A stretch of 64,000 bases of DNA from Acinetobacter brisouisimilis. Lineage in GTDB: Bacteria > Pseudomonadota > Gammaproteobacteria > Pseudomonadales > Moraxellaceae. The stretch is from assembly GCF_000368265.1 (NCBI RefSeq), contig NZ_KB851219.1:1655403-1719402 (forward strand), read 5' to 3'. Each line of letters opens with the position of its first letter. The first letter of the stretch is position 1. Below are positions 17,402 through 28,166 of the stretch, piece by piece. A model generated the notes under the pieces. That model saw only the letters and a list, made by a program, of their open reading frames with translations. It did not search any database and was not told where the DNA came from. The position numbers and the translations under genes are program-made.

Positions 17402-18541
17402 TTGAGCACCCCCGCCATTTTAGCCCTCGCAGATGGAACTATCTTTAAAGGTACCTCTATCGGCGCTACGGGATGTACGACTGGTGAAGTCGTTTTTAAT
17501 ACAGCCATGACTGGCTATCAAGAAATTCTTACTGACCCGAGTTATGCACAGCAACTTGTGACTTTAACTTATCCACATATCGGAAACACGGGTTGTAACG
17601 CAGAAGATTCTGAATCGGGTCGTATCCATAAGGTATGGGCGAACGGTTTGATTATTCGCGATCTCCCATTATTACATAGCAATTTCCGTGCTGAACAATC
17701 TTTGGCTGAGTACTTAAAACAGCACAATGTTGTTGCAATTGCAGATATTGATACCCGTAAATTAACACGTATTTTAAGGGACAAAGGTGCACAAAACGGT
17801 TGCATCCTTGCTGGTGAAAATATTACTGAAGAACAAGCTTTGGCAAAAGCACGTGAATTTGGCGGTTTAAATGGATTAGACCTTGCCAAAGAATGTTGCG
17901 ATCCAACTGGCTTTGAATGGACTGAAGGTTCATGGGCTTTGGGTCAAGGCTTTTCACAACCTGAATTAAAATATCATGTCGTTGCATATGACTACGGTGT
18001 CAAAACCAACATCTTACGTATGCTTGCAGACCGCGGTTGTAAATTGACCGTTGTACCTGCACAGACTCCTGCAGAAAAAGTTCTGGCATTAAATCCTGAT
18101 GGCGTATTTTTGTCGAATGGTCCTGGCGACCCAGCGGCATGTGATTACGCAATTGAAGCTGTAAAAACTATTGTTGAAACGACAAATTTACCCGTGTTTG
18201 GTATTTGTTTAGGTCATCAAATTCTTGCCCTCGCTTCTGGTGCAAAAACCATCAAAATGGGTCATGGTCACCACGGTGCAAACCATCCTGTACAAAACCT
18301 TGAAAAGGGTACAGTGATGATTACTTCGCAAAACCACGGTTTCGCAGTCGATGCAGACACCTTACCAGCCAACTTAAGAGCAACGCATAAATCGTTGTTT
18401 GATGGTACGTTGCAAGGTATCCACCGCACAGACAAACCAGCGTTCAGCTTCCAGGGTCACCCTGAAGCTAGCCCAGGTCCACATGACTGTGCTCCACTGT
18501 TCGACCATTTTATCGAACTTATCGAAGCCGCTAAGAAGTAA
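17402..18541 (+). CDS. carA: carbamoyl-phosphate synthase small (glutaminase) subunit
   Basis: CarA hydrolyses glutamine and channels ammonia to CarB to make carbamoyl phosphate for arginine and pyrimidines. The 379 residues comprise an N-terminal CPSase_sm domain and a class I glutamine amidotransferase domain. The latter has the nucleophile motif FGICLGHQ and late [12 protein letters not shown] (catalytic His/Glu). Translation starts at TTG 17402 ([11 protein letters not shown]), because the only good ribosome site (AGGAGC) is 6-7 bases upstream and the conserved N-terminus begins there. It is followed by carB after 14 bases. Confidence 0.96.
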   Translation: MSTPAILALADGTIFKGTSIGATGCTTGEVVFNTAMTGYQEILTDPSYAQQLVTLTYPHIGNTGCNAEDSESGRIHKVWANGLIIRDLPLLHSNFRAEQSLAEYLKQHNVVAIADIDTRKLTRILRDKGAQNGCILAGENITEEQALAKAREFGGLNGLDLAKECCDPTGFEWTEGSWALGQGFSQPELKYHVVAYDYGVKTNILRMLADRGCKLTVVPAQTPAEKVLALNPDGVFLSNGPGDPAACDYAIEAVKTIVETTNLPVFGICLGHQILALASGAKTIKMGHGHHGANHPVQNLEKGTVMITSQNHGFAVDADTLPANLRATHKSLFDGTLQGIHRTDKPAFSFQGHPEASPGPHDCAPLFDHFIELIEAAKK

Positions 18542-18555
18542 TTAAGGAGCGAATA

Positions 18556-21500
18556 ATGCCTAAGCGTACGGATATTAAAAGCATCTTAATTATTGGTGCT
18601 GGTCCAATTGTGATTGGTCAAGCCTGCGAGTTTGACTACTCTGGTGCACAAGCCTGTAAAGCACTTCGTGAAGAAGGCTACCGCGTTATTTTGGTGAACT
18701 CTAACCCAGCCACCATTATGACTGACCCTTCAATGGCAGATGCAACTTACATCGAGCCAATCACTTGGCAAACTGTTGCACAAATCATTGAGAAAGAGCG
18801 CCCAGATGCTGTTCTCCCTACAATGGGTGGTCAGACAGCATTGAACTGCGCACTTGCACTTGATGAACATGGTATTTTAGAAAAATACAATGTTGAATTG
18901 ATTGGTGCGAGCAAAGAAGCGATTGAAAAAGCCGAAGACCGCAAATTGTTTGATATTGCGATGCGCAAAATCGGACTTGAATGTCCTCGTGCCGATGTTG
19001 CAGAAAGCATGGAACATGCCTTAGAAATTCAATCACGTTTTGGCTTCCCTGTGATCATTCGTCCATCATTCACGATGGGTGGTTCAGGTGGTGGTATCGC
19101 GTACAACAAAGATGAATTTATTGAAATTTGTGAACGCGGTTTCGACCTTTCTCCAACTAAACAATTATTGATTGATGAATCTTTGATTGGTTGGAAAGAG
19201 TACGAAATGGAAGTTGTTCGTGACAAAAACGACAACTGTATCATTGTCTGTGCGATTGAAAACTTCGACCCAATGGGCGTACACACGGGTGACTCAATCA
19301 CCGTTGCACCTGCACAAACACTCACTGACAAAGAATATCAAATCATGCGTAACGCATCGATTGCAGTTCTTCGTGAGATCGGCGTTGAAACAGGTGGCTC
19401 AAACGTTCAATTCGGTATTAACCCGAAAGATGGTCGTATGGTTGTGATCGAGATGAACCCTCGTGTTTCTCGTTCATCTGCACTTGCATCTAAAGCAACT
19501 GGTTTCCCGATTGCAAAAATTGCTGCGAAATTGGCGGTTGGTTATACCCTTGATGAGCTTAAAAATGACATCACTGGCGGTGTAACACCTGCGTCATTTG
19601 AACCTGCGATCGACTATGTCGTGACCAAAATTCCACGTTTCAACTTTGAGAAATTCCCTCAAGCTGAACCTGTATTGACTACACAGATGAAATCTGTGGG
19701 CGAAGTGATGGCGATTGGTCGTAACTTCCAAGAATCAGTACAAAAAGCACTTCGTGGTCTTGAAGTTGGCGTTTGTGGTTTTGATGAGCAAATTGCTATT
19801 GGTGCTGAAGGCGCGAAAGATAAAATTCTTAAAGAGCTTAAAGTCCCAGGCCCTGAGCGTATTTGGTATATTGCAGATGCCTTCCGTCATGGTTTTACTC
19901 TTGATGACGTGTTTGAAGCAACCAAGATTGACCGTTGGTTCCTGATTCAAATCGAAGACATCATTAAAACTGAAGCTCAAGTGAAATCTTTAGGCTTTGG
20001 TGACTTAACTGCTGACAATATCCGTTCATTCAAACGTAAAGGTTTATCTGACTTACGTATTGCAAACTTGATGGGTATTTCACAAAAACAATTCCGCAAG
20101 CAGCGTTGGAATCTGGGTGTTTATCCAGTTTACAAACGTGTGGATACGTGTGCAGCCGAGTTTGAATCAGGCACAGCTTACATGTATTCAACTTACGATG
20201 AAGAATGTGAAGCCAACCCATCAAACCGTGACAAAATCATGGTGATTGGTGGCGGTCCAAACCGTATTGGTCAAGGTATCGAGTTTGACTACTGTTGTGT
20301 ACACGCGGCGCTTGCAATGCGTGATGACGGTTATGAAACCATCATGGTGAACTGTAACCCTGAAACAGTTTCTACTGACTATGACACATCAGATCGCTTG
20401 TACTTCGAACCGATCACTTTGGAAGATGTCCTTGAAATCGTACGTACTGAAAAGCCAAAAGGTATTATCGTACAGTACGGTGGTCAAACTCCGCTTAAAT
20501 TGGCTCGTGCTTTAGAAGAAGCTGGTGCGCCAATTATCGGTACATCTCCTGACGCAATTGACCGTGCAGAAGACCGTGAACGTTTCCAACAAATGATTCA
20601 ACGTCTACAACTTCGTCAACCAAGTAACAGCATTGTAAAATCTGCTGAACAAGGTATTTCTGAAGCTGCAAAAGTGGGTTATCCACTGGTTGTTCGTCCA
20701 TCTTATGTACTTGGTGGCCGTGCGATGGAAATCGTGTACAACGAAGATGAGTTGAAACGTTACTTACGTGAAGCAGTTCAGGCCTCTAATGAAGCGCCTG
20801 TTTTGCTTGACCACTTCCTAGATTCAGCAATCGAAGTTGACGTTGACTGCGTATCTGACGGTAAAGATGTCGTGATTGGAGGTATCATGCAGCATATCGA
20901 ACAAGCGGGTATTCACTCTGGTGACTCTGCATGCTCGATTCCGCCATACTCGCTTTCTCAAGAAATCCAAGATGAAATGCGCCGTCAAACTGTTGCAATG
21001 GCAAAAGAACTTGGTGTTATCGGCTTGATGAACGTCCAGTTTGCAGTCAAAGGCAACGACATTTATATCCTTGAAGTGAACCCTCGTGCATCACGTACCG
21101 TTCCTTTCGTATCTAAATGTATTGGCGAATCTTTAGCGAAAGTTGCTGCTCGTTGTATGGCTGGTCAGTCTTTAGAATCTCAAGGTTTTACCAAAGAGAT
21201 TATTCCGACTCACTTTGCTGTCAAAGAAGCGGTATTCCCATTTGCTAAATTCCCTGGTGTTGACCCAATGCTTGGACCTGAGATGAAATCTACAGGTGAA
21301 GTGATGGGCGTTGGTAAATCTTTTGGTGAAGCATTCTATAAAGCTGTTTTAGGCTCAAATGAACGCTTACCAGGCTTACCTACCGAAGGCGAAGTTAAAC
21401 ATGCATTCTTGTCTGTTCGTGATTCAGACAAAGAACACGTGGTTGATATTGCAAAACGCTTTGTTGAATATGGCTTCAAACTGGTTGCAACCTCTGGTAC

Positions 21501-21789
21501 ATATAAAGTACTCAGCGAGGCTGGTCTTGAGTGTGAGCGTGTAAACAAAGTCACTGAAGGTCGTCCACATATTGTTGACCGCTTGAAAAATGGTGAAATA
21601 CACCTTATTGTCAATACCACTGAAGGCAAACGTGCGCAGTATGACTCTGCTGCAATTCGCCGTGCGGCATTACAAGGTAAAGTGTACTACACCACAACGA
21701 TTAGCGGTGCAGAAGCAGTTTGCCAAGCCTTTGCGATCCAATTACCAATGGATGTATATCGCTTGCAAGATTTACAAAAGTTAAGTTAA
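18556..21789 (+). CDS. carB: carbamoyl-phosphate synthase large subunit
   Basis: The 1077-residue ammonia-dependent synthase makes carbamoyl phosphate from bicarbonate, ammonia and two ATP. The two homologous ATP-grasp halves begin with [20 protein letters not shown] (about residue 9) and [18 protein letters not shown] (about 560). Both carry their ATP-site loops, and the C-terminal MGS-like allosteric domain ([11 protein letters not shown]) is present. Length is full. AAGGAGC precedes ATG 18556. It forms an operon with carA and ends at a strong terminator. Confidence 0.98.
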   Translation: MPKRTDIKSILIIGAGPIVIGQACEFDYSGAQACKALREEGYRVILVNSNPATIMTDPSMADATYIEPITWQTVAQIIEKERPDAVLPTMGGQTALNCALALDEHGILEKYNVELIGASKEAIEKAEDRKLFDIAMRKIGLECPRADVAESMEHALEIQSRFGFPVIIRPSFTMGGSGGGIAYNKDEFIEICERGFDLSPTKQLLIDESLIGWKEYEMEVVRDKNDNCIIVCAIENFDPMGVHTGDSITVAPAQTLTDKEYQIMRNASIAVLREIGVETGGSNVQFGINPKDGRMVVIEMNPRVSRSSALASKATGFPIAKIAAKLAVGYTLDELKNDITGGVTPASFEPAIDYVVTKIPRFNFEKFPQAEPVLTTQMKSVGEVMAIGRNFQESVQKALRGLEVGVCGFDEQIAIGAEGAKDKILKELKVPGPERIWYIADAFRHGFTLDDVFEATKIDRWFLIQIEDIIKTEAQVKSLGFGDLTADNIRSFKRKGLSDLRIANLMGISQKQFRKQRWNLGVYPVYKRVDTCAAEFESGTAYMYSTYDEECEANPSNRDKIMVIGGGPNRIGQGIEFDYCCVHAALAMRDDGYETIMVNCNPETVSTDYDTSDRLYFEPITLEDVLEIVRTEKPKGIIVQYGGQTPLKLARALEEAGAPIIGTSPDAIDRAEDRERFQQMIQRLQLRQPSNSIVKSAEQGISEAAKVGYPLVVRPSYVLGGRAMEIVYNEDELKRYLREAVQASNEAPVLLDHFLDSAIEVDVDCVSDGKDVVIGGIMQHIEQAGIHSGDSACSIPPYSLSQEIQDEMRRQTVAMAKELGVIGLMNVQFAVKGNDIYILEVNPRASRTVPFVSKCIGESLAKVAARCMAGQSLESQGFTKEIIPTHFAVKEAVFPFAKFPGVDPMLGPEMKSTGEVMGVGKSFGEAFYKAVLGSNERLPGLPTEGEVKHAFLSVRDSDKEHVVDIAKRFVEYGFKLVATSGTYKVLSEAGLECERVNKVTEGRPHIVDRLKNGEIHLIVNTTEGKRAQYDSAAIRRAALQGKVYYTTTISGAEAVCQAFAIQLPMDVYRLQDLQKLS

Positions 21790-21805
21790 TTCCTGATCCG
21801 ATAAG

Positions 21806-21840
21806 TCCCGTCACCTAATCGGTGGCGGGATTTTTCTTTT
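21806..21840 (+). terminator. terminator after carB
   Basis: TCCCGTCACC-taatc-GGTGGCGGGA (one G-T pair) is followed by TTTTTCTTTT. It ends carAB before greA. Confidence 0.9.
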
Positions 21841-21879
21841 TTTAAACGGTATTATCCCATTTCATTTAGAGGGACTAAA

Positions 21880-22356
21880 ATGCAACGTTATCCAATGACG
21901 CCTGAGGGCAAAGCAGCTTTAGAGAAAGAATTACAGCATTTAAAAACTGTTGAGCGTCCACGTATTATTCAAGCAATTGCTGAAGCGCGCGAACATGGCG
22001 ATTTAAAAGAAAATGCAGAATATCATGCTGCTCGTGAACAACAAGGTTTCTGTGAAGGTCGTATTCAGGACATCGAAGGTAAACTCGGCGCTTGCCAAGT
22101 GATTGATGTGAATGATCTTGAGCAAAATGGTCGCGTTGTGTTTGGGGTAACGGTCACCATTGAAAACCTAGATACAGAAGAACGTAAAACCTATAAAATC
22201 GTAGGTGATGACGAAGCAGATTTTAAAATCAATAAAATTTCAGTGAATTCACCGATTGCCCGTGGTCTTCTAGGCAAAAATGAAGGCGATGAAGTCAAAA
22301 TCGTTACACCTCAGGGTGAAGTAGAATACGAAATTGTTAACGTAGAATATCTATAA
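21880..22356 (+). CDS. greA: transcript cleavage factor GreA
   Basis: GreA rescues backtracked RNA polymerase by stimulating cleavage of the nascent RNA. The 158 residues are the full family length, with an N-terminal antiparallel coiled coil whose tip, [11 protein letters not shown], carries the acidic Asp and Glu that enter the polymerase channel, followed by the FKBP-like C-terminal domain ([16 protein letters not shown]). GAGGGAC stands before ATG 21880. It has its own terminator, so it is likely a separate unit from carB. Confidence 0.97.
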   Translation: MQRYPMTPEGKAALEKELQHLKTVERPRIIQAIAEAREHGDLKENAEYHAAREQQGFCEGRIQDIEGKLGACQVIDVNDLEQNGRVVFGVTVTIENLDTEERKTYKIVGDDEADFKINKISVNSPIARGLLGKNEGDEVKIVTPQGEVEYEIVNVEYL

Positions 22357-22362
22357 AAAATC

Positions 22363-22390
22363 AAGGAAGTACAAAGTACTTCCTTTTTTT
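22363..22390 (+). terminator. terminator after greA
   Basis: AAGGAAGTAC-AAA-GTACTTCCTT is a perfect 10-bp stem followed by TTTTT. Confidence 0.92.
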
Positions 22391-22673
22391 AACTTATTAC
22401 TTCAGCATAAACTTCAAAAGAACCCTGTAAGGATTGCTGGTATCTACCAGCGAGAATAAACACGAAAGGAATATGATTGCGCTTGGTTTATGGTAAACCC
22501 ATCTGAATCAAAACAATTATTTTAATGACCGCCCTTCTAGCCTGATAAACAGTCAAATCTGCCCGTATGTTAACGGCTGCTTAAACTAGCTGAATGATGT
22601 ATATATTGATCAAATGACTCTTGTTTTCCCATATTTTTATATTGCTTAAAAGCATTTTAGATTACACTCAATC
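22391..22673. other. intergenic stretch without gene
   Basis: Between the greA terminator and the convergent alkyltransferase-like gene I see only non-coding AT-rich DNA. No promoter, repeat or protein-like frame stands out. Confidence 0.5.
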
Positions 22674-22985
22674 TCAATTTCCCCACTGATATATTTTTAA
22701 TTTAATTCGACCATCCATAACAACTACCCCTTCATCAATCAAGCGTATGGCTTGCAGATTTTCTCCTTGAGCATTGGTCTGACTCAGACTAATTTTACCT
22801 TGTGCATTCACAACACGATGCCAGGGAATATCGCTGTGTTCCTCAAGACTCTGCAAAACTTTCCCGACCAATCGGGCATGTCGTGGCAAACCTGCCATTT
22901 TAGCCACCTGTCCATAACTGGCCACTTTTCCTTGTGGAATACGCGCAACCACTTCTAGAATCTGGCGATACAACTCGACTTGCAT
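22674..22985 (-). CDS. alkyltransferase-like protein (MGMT family, Trp in place of Cys)
   Basis: This 103-residue protein resembles the DNA-binding half of O6-alkylguanine-DNA alkyltransferase (IPQGKVASYGQVAKMAG, helix-turn-helix). The active-site motif PCHRV reads PWHRV, as in ATL proteins. It therefore cannot accept alkyl groups but can flag O6-alkylguanine for nucleotide excision repair. I start at ATG 22985 (GGAGAG 7 bases upstream), because the in-frame ATG at 23033 lies at the far end of the preceding gene's terminator. It follows the antiporter gene on the same strand. Confidence 0.88.
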   Translation of the reverse strand: MQVELYRQILEVVARIPQGKVASYGQVAKMAGLPRHARLVGKVLQSLEEHSDIPWHRVVNAQGKISLSQTNAQGENLQAIRLIDEGVVVMDGRIKLKIYQWGN

Positions 22986-23001
22986 AAGAAGTCTCTCCGA
23001 T

Positions 23002-23029
23002 AAAAAAAGCCATCTTAAAGATGGCTTTA
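23002..23029 (-). terminator. terminator after the Na+/H+ antiporter gene
   Basis: On the minus strand AGCCAT-ctttaag-ATGGCT is followed by a run of seven T. It starts 5 bases after the antiporter stop and precedes the alkyltransferase-like start. Confidence 0.8.
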
Positions 23030-23033
23030 ACAC

Positions 23034-24533
23034 TTAGAAATTGTGAGGGTTTTCTAGCAGGTTGCGCTCTGTCATCTTGCTTGGATCATATAAAGCAGCC
23101 ACACCATCATCCGCTTTCACATCAGCAATCTGTTCAGGGTTATACACAGTAATGGTTTCATTGCCATTGGCATCTTCCCCGACAATATACTTCATACCCT
23201 TGCGATTCATTTTATGACACAAACGCTGATACCAGCCCTTAAACCCTTCCGTTTCTTCATGCGGATTATAATAAAATGCATTCATTACCGCAGGCAATCC
23301 TAAACCACAGACCACACCTGACAGTAGCACCGCAATAAAAGTATAGCCAATCAGAATACTACTATAAGGACTAAGAGTAGGATGGTTTGCCACTGCCAAA
23401 ATCAAAGCCAGTGATAGACCACCACGTACCCCACCCCAGCTTAAAATTGTCAGACTGCCGTTATAACTATTCCTACGAAAACTTGGGAAGCAGGCAAAAG
23501 ATAAAAAATTGGCAGCAAAACGGGAAATATGCAGCACAATAAACGCAATTATCCCACCCAGAATCATGCTGGCATTCAAATCCAAAATAAATAATTCCAG
23601 ACCAATTAAAGTAAACAGGAATGAATTAATAATTCCCTCTACCGTATGCCAAAAATGATTAATTTCGCGAGTTGCGGTTTCAGATAGAATTTCCTGCCAG
23701 CGATTACCAACAATCAACCCACCAATCACACAGGCAATCGGCGCTGAAGCATGGGCAAATAACGCCACCAAGTATGAACCACATGCCAACAGTGCCGTAG
23801 TCAAAATGAGAGACTCTGGTTCATGTTTACCACGCAGTAAACGTAAAATTCCTTGCCCAAACGCCCAACCGATCAAGACCGCGACAACAATTTCATACAG
23901 CAAGGTTTCTAATGTGCCAATCAGCGTAAAGTTTTTACCCTGAATCACATTCAACAAAGTCATGAATACAGCAATACACATCGCGTCATTAAACAGTGAT
24001 TCACCTTCAAGTTTTACAATCAGATGATGCGGTGCACGTACTGAACTGAGTACACTTTTAATCCCGATCGGGTCAGTTGCCCCCAAAGCCGAGCCTAACA
24101 ATAATAGTATGGCAATTGGCACAGGATGTCCGATCAACGCCTGAAAACCAAATAGCATGCCACCAAAAAAGACCGCACACAGTACTAGTGAAATGCTGGC
24201 CAAAATGCTGATCGGTTTCCAGTGATTACGCAAATCAGAAATTTTAAACTTTAATGCTGACGACGTTAAAATAAAACAAATCACGCCATTAATTAAAAAA
24301 TCATAAAAATCGATGTGGCGAACTGCATTTTCAATATTATGAATATTAATGGTAATAAAATGATTACCACTCAGCAGGCTTGCACCCCACTGTAAAATAA
24401 AGACAAGAATTGCCGATACGATAGGCACACCAATCGCTTGAGGAAAACCTAAAATACGTTTGTTGAAAATTGTGGTTGCAATAGATAGGGCAAAAATAAC
24501 TGTAAAGACCTGTAAAATAAAATAACTACCCAT
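23034..24533 (-). CDS. CPA1-type Na+(K+)/H+ antiporter
   Basis: The 499 residues form about 12 membrane helices, with the CPA1/NhaP signature region LEGESLFNDAMCI (Asn-Asp ion site) and ALGATDPIGIKSVL upstream. A cytoplasmic tail of about 75 residues follows the last helix. It exchanges sodium or potassium for protons in pH and salt homeostasis. The exact ion is not deducible. It is likely the first gene of a unit with the alkyltransferase-like gene but has its own terminator. Confidence 0.9.
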   Translation of the reverse strand: MGSYFILQVFTVIFALSIATTIFNKRILGFPQAIGVPIVSAILVFILQWGASLLSGNHFITINIHNIENAVRHIDFYDFLINGVICFILTSSALKFKISDLRNHWKPISILASISLVLCAVFFGGMLFGFQALIGHPVPIAILLLLGSALGATDPIGIKSVLSSVRAPHHLIVKLEGESLFNDAMCIAVFMTLLNVIQGKNFTLIGTLETLLYEIVVAVLIGWAFGQGILRLLRGKHEPESLILTTALLACGSYLVALFAHASAPIACVIGGLIVGNRWQEILSETATREINHFWHTVEGIINSFLFTLIGLELFILDLNASMILGGIIAFIVLHISRFAANFLSFACFPSFRRNSYNGSLTILSWGGVRGGLSLALILAVANHPTLSPYSSILIGYTFIAVLLSGVVCGLGLPAVMNAFYYNPHEETEGFKGWYQRLCHKMNRKGMKYIVGEDANGNETITVYNPEQIADVKADDGVAALYDPSKMTERNLLENPHNF

Positions 24534-24774
24534 AAGCCCCCTATATCACTAGACTGATTTTGTTTTTACATAAATAAAAGCTCTGCGACGAAAAAAGACG
24601 TCTGAATCATTTTACATATTTTTTGTTATTTTTGGGGAAAATACCACACAATCACACATATAAATGGAAATTTTTACACCTTTTTAGACTAAAAATGAAA
24701 TAAAAAAACTACGCCACAAAATCAAAAAAATTTTTGATAAATAAAATATTTTTATATTTCAAATAATTAATTCA

Positions 24775-25620
24775 TTAGTGATGATGCTGCTTTAAAAAAT
24801 CCCAAATAACTTGAGTCGTGTCAATACCATCTGCATCTTCTACTGTTGACCACGTATGTCCCTTAGATTTCAGTAAATACACCTGTAAATCTGCTTTACA
24901 AGCATGGTACTGCCAAAATTCAAATGCTACTGTATTTGATTTTAGGTCTTTTGCCTGACATTGGTTGGTCTTCTTCCAGATATCAATGGTTTGATTGAGT
25001 GGTAAAAAGGCTTGCGTCTGGGCACGTGCCACAAAACGGACTTGACTCATTCCACCTATCATTGGAACAACTTGATCCTGCATGCCATGTACAATCAATA
25101 GAGGTAATGGAGTCTTAGGTTGTGGCTGCTGAGCAAACATCGCAGCAGAAACCACAGCCGCAGCTGCAAAAGGTGCTCGCTGCTGTGCGATCAATTGATA
25201 AGTCAGCATACCGCCATTTGAAAAACCAACCACATAAATACGATGTTGATCAACCGAAGTTCGTTGCTCAACTTCTTTCAGCATCGCCTGAATAAACGCC
25301 ACATCAGCACTTTGCTGCTGTTGGGCATCACCACAACAACCTAGTGCATTCCATGTCGCTTTCTCTGCATTTGGTGCAACCACAATCAAGCCTTCACGTT
25401 GAGCAACTGACTGCCAGCGCTGCAACATTCGTGATGCATTGCCACCGCCACCATGCAACACCATTACCAGCGGCGCAGGTTTCTGGCGATGTGCATCAAG
25501 TACAAGGTACTGGCGTTGTATACCTTGCACCAAGATCTGCTGCTCAATCGGTTGCTGTGCAACAGCGTAAACCGACAATACCCAACTTAAACACCCAACA
25601 AACAAACTGAGCCAACGCAT
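24775..25620 (-). CDS. secreted esterase of the PHB-depolymerase/LpqC family
   Basis: The 281 residues begin with a signal peptide (cleavage near VYAVAQ), so the protein is periplasmic or secreted. The alpha/beta-hydrolase landmarks are present: oxyanion loop HGGGGNAS, the nucleophile GFSNGG, the acid in HGMQDQVVP and the late GHTW histidine. Cysteines in LGCCGDAQ match poly(3-hydroxybutyrate) depolymerase or feruloyl-esterase relatives. The natural substrate is unknown. It is a single gene with AT-rich DNA downstream. Confidence 0.88.
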   Translation of the reverse strand: MRWLSLFVGCLSWVLSVYAVAQQPIEQQILVQGIQRQYLVLDAHRQKPAPLVMVLHGGGGNASRMLQRWQSVAQREGLIVVAPNAEKATWNALGCCGDAQQQQSADVAFIQAMLKEVEQRTSVDQHRIYVVGFSNGGMLTYQLIAQQRAPFAAAAVVSAAMFAQQPQPKTPLPLLIVHGMQDQVVPMIGGMSQVRFVARAQTQAFLPLNQTIDIWKKTNQCQAKDLKSNTVAFEFWQYHACKADLQVYLLKSKGHTWSTVEDADGIDTTQVIWDFLKQHHH

Positions 25621-25720
25621 AGGATTTACTCACTATAAAGCATGTTGAAAAGTATCGCAGGCTGACAGGTCTTGTGTATGCAAGCCATGATCGAACCACT
25701 CCATAACAACATCCCGTTCC

Positions 25721-26629
25721 TTAACTGGCTTTTGTGAAAATTTTACTCAATACGGTAACTCCAGCAAGAACGATTGCCCCAGCAATGATGCCCAAACCCA
25801 TGTTTAACATTATCGGAGTGATGCTTCCCATAATCTGCCCAACAGTTGGAATAACTTCTGCCTGATTGGTCGCATGCTCAGTCAAATGATGTGCAAACGG
25901 AACAGCATGATTAATAATGCCGCCACCCACCAAAAACATCGCGATGGTTCCTATAATAGACAAGGCTTTCATCAGTTTAGGAGCAAATGCCAACAGCAAA
26001 TTGCCAACACGTGTTTGCCATGCCTTACCTTGCTGAGTCAGATACAAACCCATATCATCAATTTTGACAATCAGACCAACCAGTCCATATACACCCAGCG
26101 TCATCACCACCGCAATCAGACTCATGACAATGACTTTATTCATCAGAGTTGCTGTTGCCACTGTGCCTAAGGTAATCACCACAATCTCAGCTGATAAAAT
26201 AAAATCGGTACGGATTGCTCCTTTAATTTTATCTTTTTCATAGGCCACCAGATCATCCGGCATTTCAGGGATTTCACTGACGTCGGTATGTTTCTTGGTA
26301 TGTAGGCTATGCAGCACCTTTTCCATACCCTCATAACACAGAAACAACCCACCTATCACCAATAAAGGGTTAATTAACCAAGCAGCAAAAATACTGACAA
26401 TCAGTGCCACGGGCACCAAAATACATTTATTTAATAATGAGCCTTTCGCTACAGCCCAAACCACAGGTAATTCACGCTCGGCTTTAACACCTGTAACCTG
26501 TTGAGCATTCAACGCAAGGTCATCCCCTAAAACACCTGCGGTTTTTTGTGCTGCAGTTTTACTCATTAAGGCAACATCATCGAGTAACGTTGCAATATCA
26601 TCTAATAACAGCAGTAGGCTACTTGCCAT
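25721..26629 (-). CDS. DUF808 (YedI-like) inner-membrane protein
   Basis: This 302-residue protein begins [18 protein letters not shown], the typical start of DUF808. It has about six hydrophobic segments (for example about 72-95, 148-190, 215-245, 270-295) with the loop LITQQGK-like region between. The family is widespread in Proteobacteria and has no established function. It is monocistronic and divergent from trpS. Confidence 0.9.
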   Translation of the reverse strand: MASSLLLLLDDIATLLDDVALMSKTAAQKTAGVLGDDLALNAQQVTGVKAERELPVVWAVAKGSLLNKCILVPVALIVSIFAAWLINPLLVIGGLFLCYEGMEKVLHSLHTKKHTDVSEIPEMPDDLVAYEKDKIKGAIRTDFILSAEIVVITLGTVATATLMNKVIVMSLIAVVMTLGVYGLVGLIVKIDDMGLYLTQQGKAWQTRVGNLLLAFAPKLMKALSIIGTIAMFLVGGGIINHAVPFAHHLTEHATNQAEVIPTVGQIMGSITPIMLNMGLGIIAGAIVLAGVTVLSKIFTKAS

Positions 26630-26812
26630 ATATTATCCAGTATGAAGGTTTTCCAATATTGTAAAGTGTTTTTGTATTTTTCAGCATGTTGATGCATGAA
26701 AACCAACAATCTTAAGCAATTGCTTAGTTTTGTCATAAGACATCGTTCCGCTTATGCCTTACAATAAATGCATTTTTAAAAAACGATCAAAGCACAGCGT
26801 TTAGGATATCTC

Positions 26813-27826
26813 ATGACAACAGCAGATCAACGCCCAATTATTTTGACAGGTGACCGACCAACTGGACAACTGCATTTAGGTCACTTTGTTGGCTCACTAC
26901 GTTCACGCGTGGGCTTACAAGACACGCATCATCAGCACATTTTACTTGCCGATGCACAAGCCCTAACTGACAATGCCGATAACTTTGAAAAAGTCCGTCG
27001 CAATGTCATCGAAGTTGCTACAGATTACTTGGCTGTTGGTATTGACCCAAGTAAAACCACGATTTGCGTTCAGTCACATCTGCCAGCATTAAATGAACTC
27101 ACCATGCTGTATTTGAACTTCGTGACTGTGGCACGTTTAGAGCGTAACCCAACCATTAAATCAGAAATTCAAATGCGTGGTTTCGAGCGCGATATTCCTG
27201 CAGGTTTCTTATGCTATCCAGTTGCTCAAGCTGCTGATATTACTGCATTTAAAGCAACTGTTGTGCCTGTTGGTGAAGATCAGATTCCAATGATCGAACA
27301 AACTAACGAAATTGTACGTCGTGTTAACCGCCAGATCGGACGTGATTTACTACCAGAATGTAAAGCACTGTTATCCAATGTAGGACGCTTGCCTGGCTTC
27401 GATGGTAAAGCCAAAATGTCCAAGTCTTTGGGCAACACGATTGTGTTAAATGCCACAGACAAAGACATCAAAAAAGCAGTGAATGCAATGTATACAGACC
27501 CAAATCACTTGCGCATTGAAGACCCAGGTCAAGTTGAAGGCAATGTGGTGTTTACTTATTTAGATGCCTTCGATCCAAATAAAGAAGAACTTGAAGAATT
27601 GAAAGCTCACTACCGTCGTGGTGGTTTAGGCGATGGCACAGTGAAAAAACGCCTTGAAGGTATTTTAAAAGAACTGATTGCACCAATCCGTGAACGTCGT
27701 AATGAACTTTCTAAAGATCCTGACTATATTATGGATGTTTTGAAAGCGGGTACACAAAAGTGTCAGGTCATTACTCAAACGACACTAGATGAAGTAAAAG
27801 ATGGGCTTGGAATGTTCCGTTTTTGA
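26813..27826 (+). CDS. trpS: tryptophanyl-tRNA synthetase
   Basis: This class Ic synthetase charges tRNA-Trp. The 337 residues carry the HIGH-like motif as HLGHF (about 21-25), preceded by LTGDRPTGQL, and the KMSKS motif as AKMSKSLG. The intervening tryptophan pocket and the C-terminal anticodon domain are complete. Divergent from the DUF808 gene; the downstream interval carries a probable small RNA. Confidence 0.97.
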   Translation: MTTADQRPIILTGDRPTGQLHLGHFVGSLRSRVGLQDTHHQHILLADAQALTDNADNFEKVRRNVIEVATDYLAVGIDPSKTTICVQSHLPALNELTMLYLNFVTVARLERNPTIKSEIQMRGFERDIPAGFLCYPVAQAADITAFKATVVPVGEDQIPMIEQTNEIVRRVNRQIGRDLLPECKALLSNVGRLPGFDGKAKMSKSLGNTIVLNATDKDIKKAVNAMYTDPNHLRIEDPGQVEGNVVFTYLDAFDPNKEELEELKAHYRRGGLGDGTVKKRLEGILKELIAPIRERRNELSKDPDYIMDVLKAGTQKCQVITQTTLDEVKDGLGMFRF

Positions 27827-27976
27827 GCATTACGACAAAAAATCGTGACCAAAAGTGACCATTTTTGTTAAAAATGTGCAAAACATGCAACAAAAAGCGT
27901 CATTTTTTTACGTTATTTAACAGTTAAATTGCGTAAAAGCCTATTATTTTAGTCAGCTTTTTTATATACTGCTCTT

Positions 27977-28083
27977 ATAGCGTTTAGTTGTTACAGCTAA
28001 ATGACATTTCTCCATTTTACGGAACTGTTTTCAGTTTTTCGTTGTTCTACGCAGTGGTCACCCCAACCATTGCGTATTTTTTT
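27977..28083 (+). ncRNA. aar: probable small RNA Aar (trpS-sucD interval)
   Basis: The Hfq-dependent sRNA Aar of Acinetobacter baylyi is reported to be encoded between trpS and sucD and linked to amino-acid metabolism. This is the same interval. A -10 box TATACT is at 27965-27970. On the plus strand a hairpin ACGCAGTGGT/ACCATTGCGT (28049-28075) runs into seven T. The interval has no protein-like frame. The 5' end is estimated from the -10 box and the -35 is weak, so the RNA may start further upstream. The identity rests on position plus promoter-terminator architecture; I cannot compare the sequences. Confidence 0.6.
28049..28083 (+). terminator. terminator of the trpS/sRNA transcript
   Basis: ACGCAGTGGT-cacccca-ACCATTGCGT (one G-T pair) is followed by A and seven T. 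It forms the 3' end of the probable sRNA and may also end trpS read-through. Confidence 0.85.
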
Positions 28084-28103
28084 ATCTAAATTTTGGTTTT
28101 GCA

Positions 28104-28141
28104 TAAAAAAATTCAAGTTTCTAACCCGTAAAAACTTGAAT
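28104..28141 (-). terminator. terminator after sucD
   Basis: On the minus strand ATTCAAGTTT/AAACTTGAAT forms a perfect 10-bp stem across an 11-base loop and is followed by TTTTTT. It ends sucCD. Confidence 0.85.
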
Positions 28142-28166
28142 TTTAAAATCAGTCTAAAATTTTAAT

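Noticed and set aside
22986..23033. Longer N-terminus for the alkyltransferase-like protein
   Set aside because: It would be encoded by the terminator hairpin of the antiporter gene, and the ribosome site GGAGAG supports ATG 22985.
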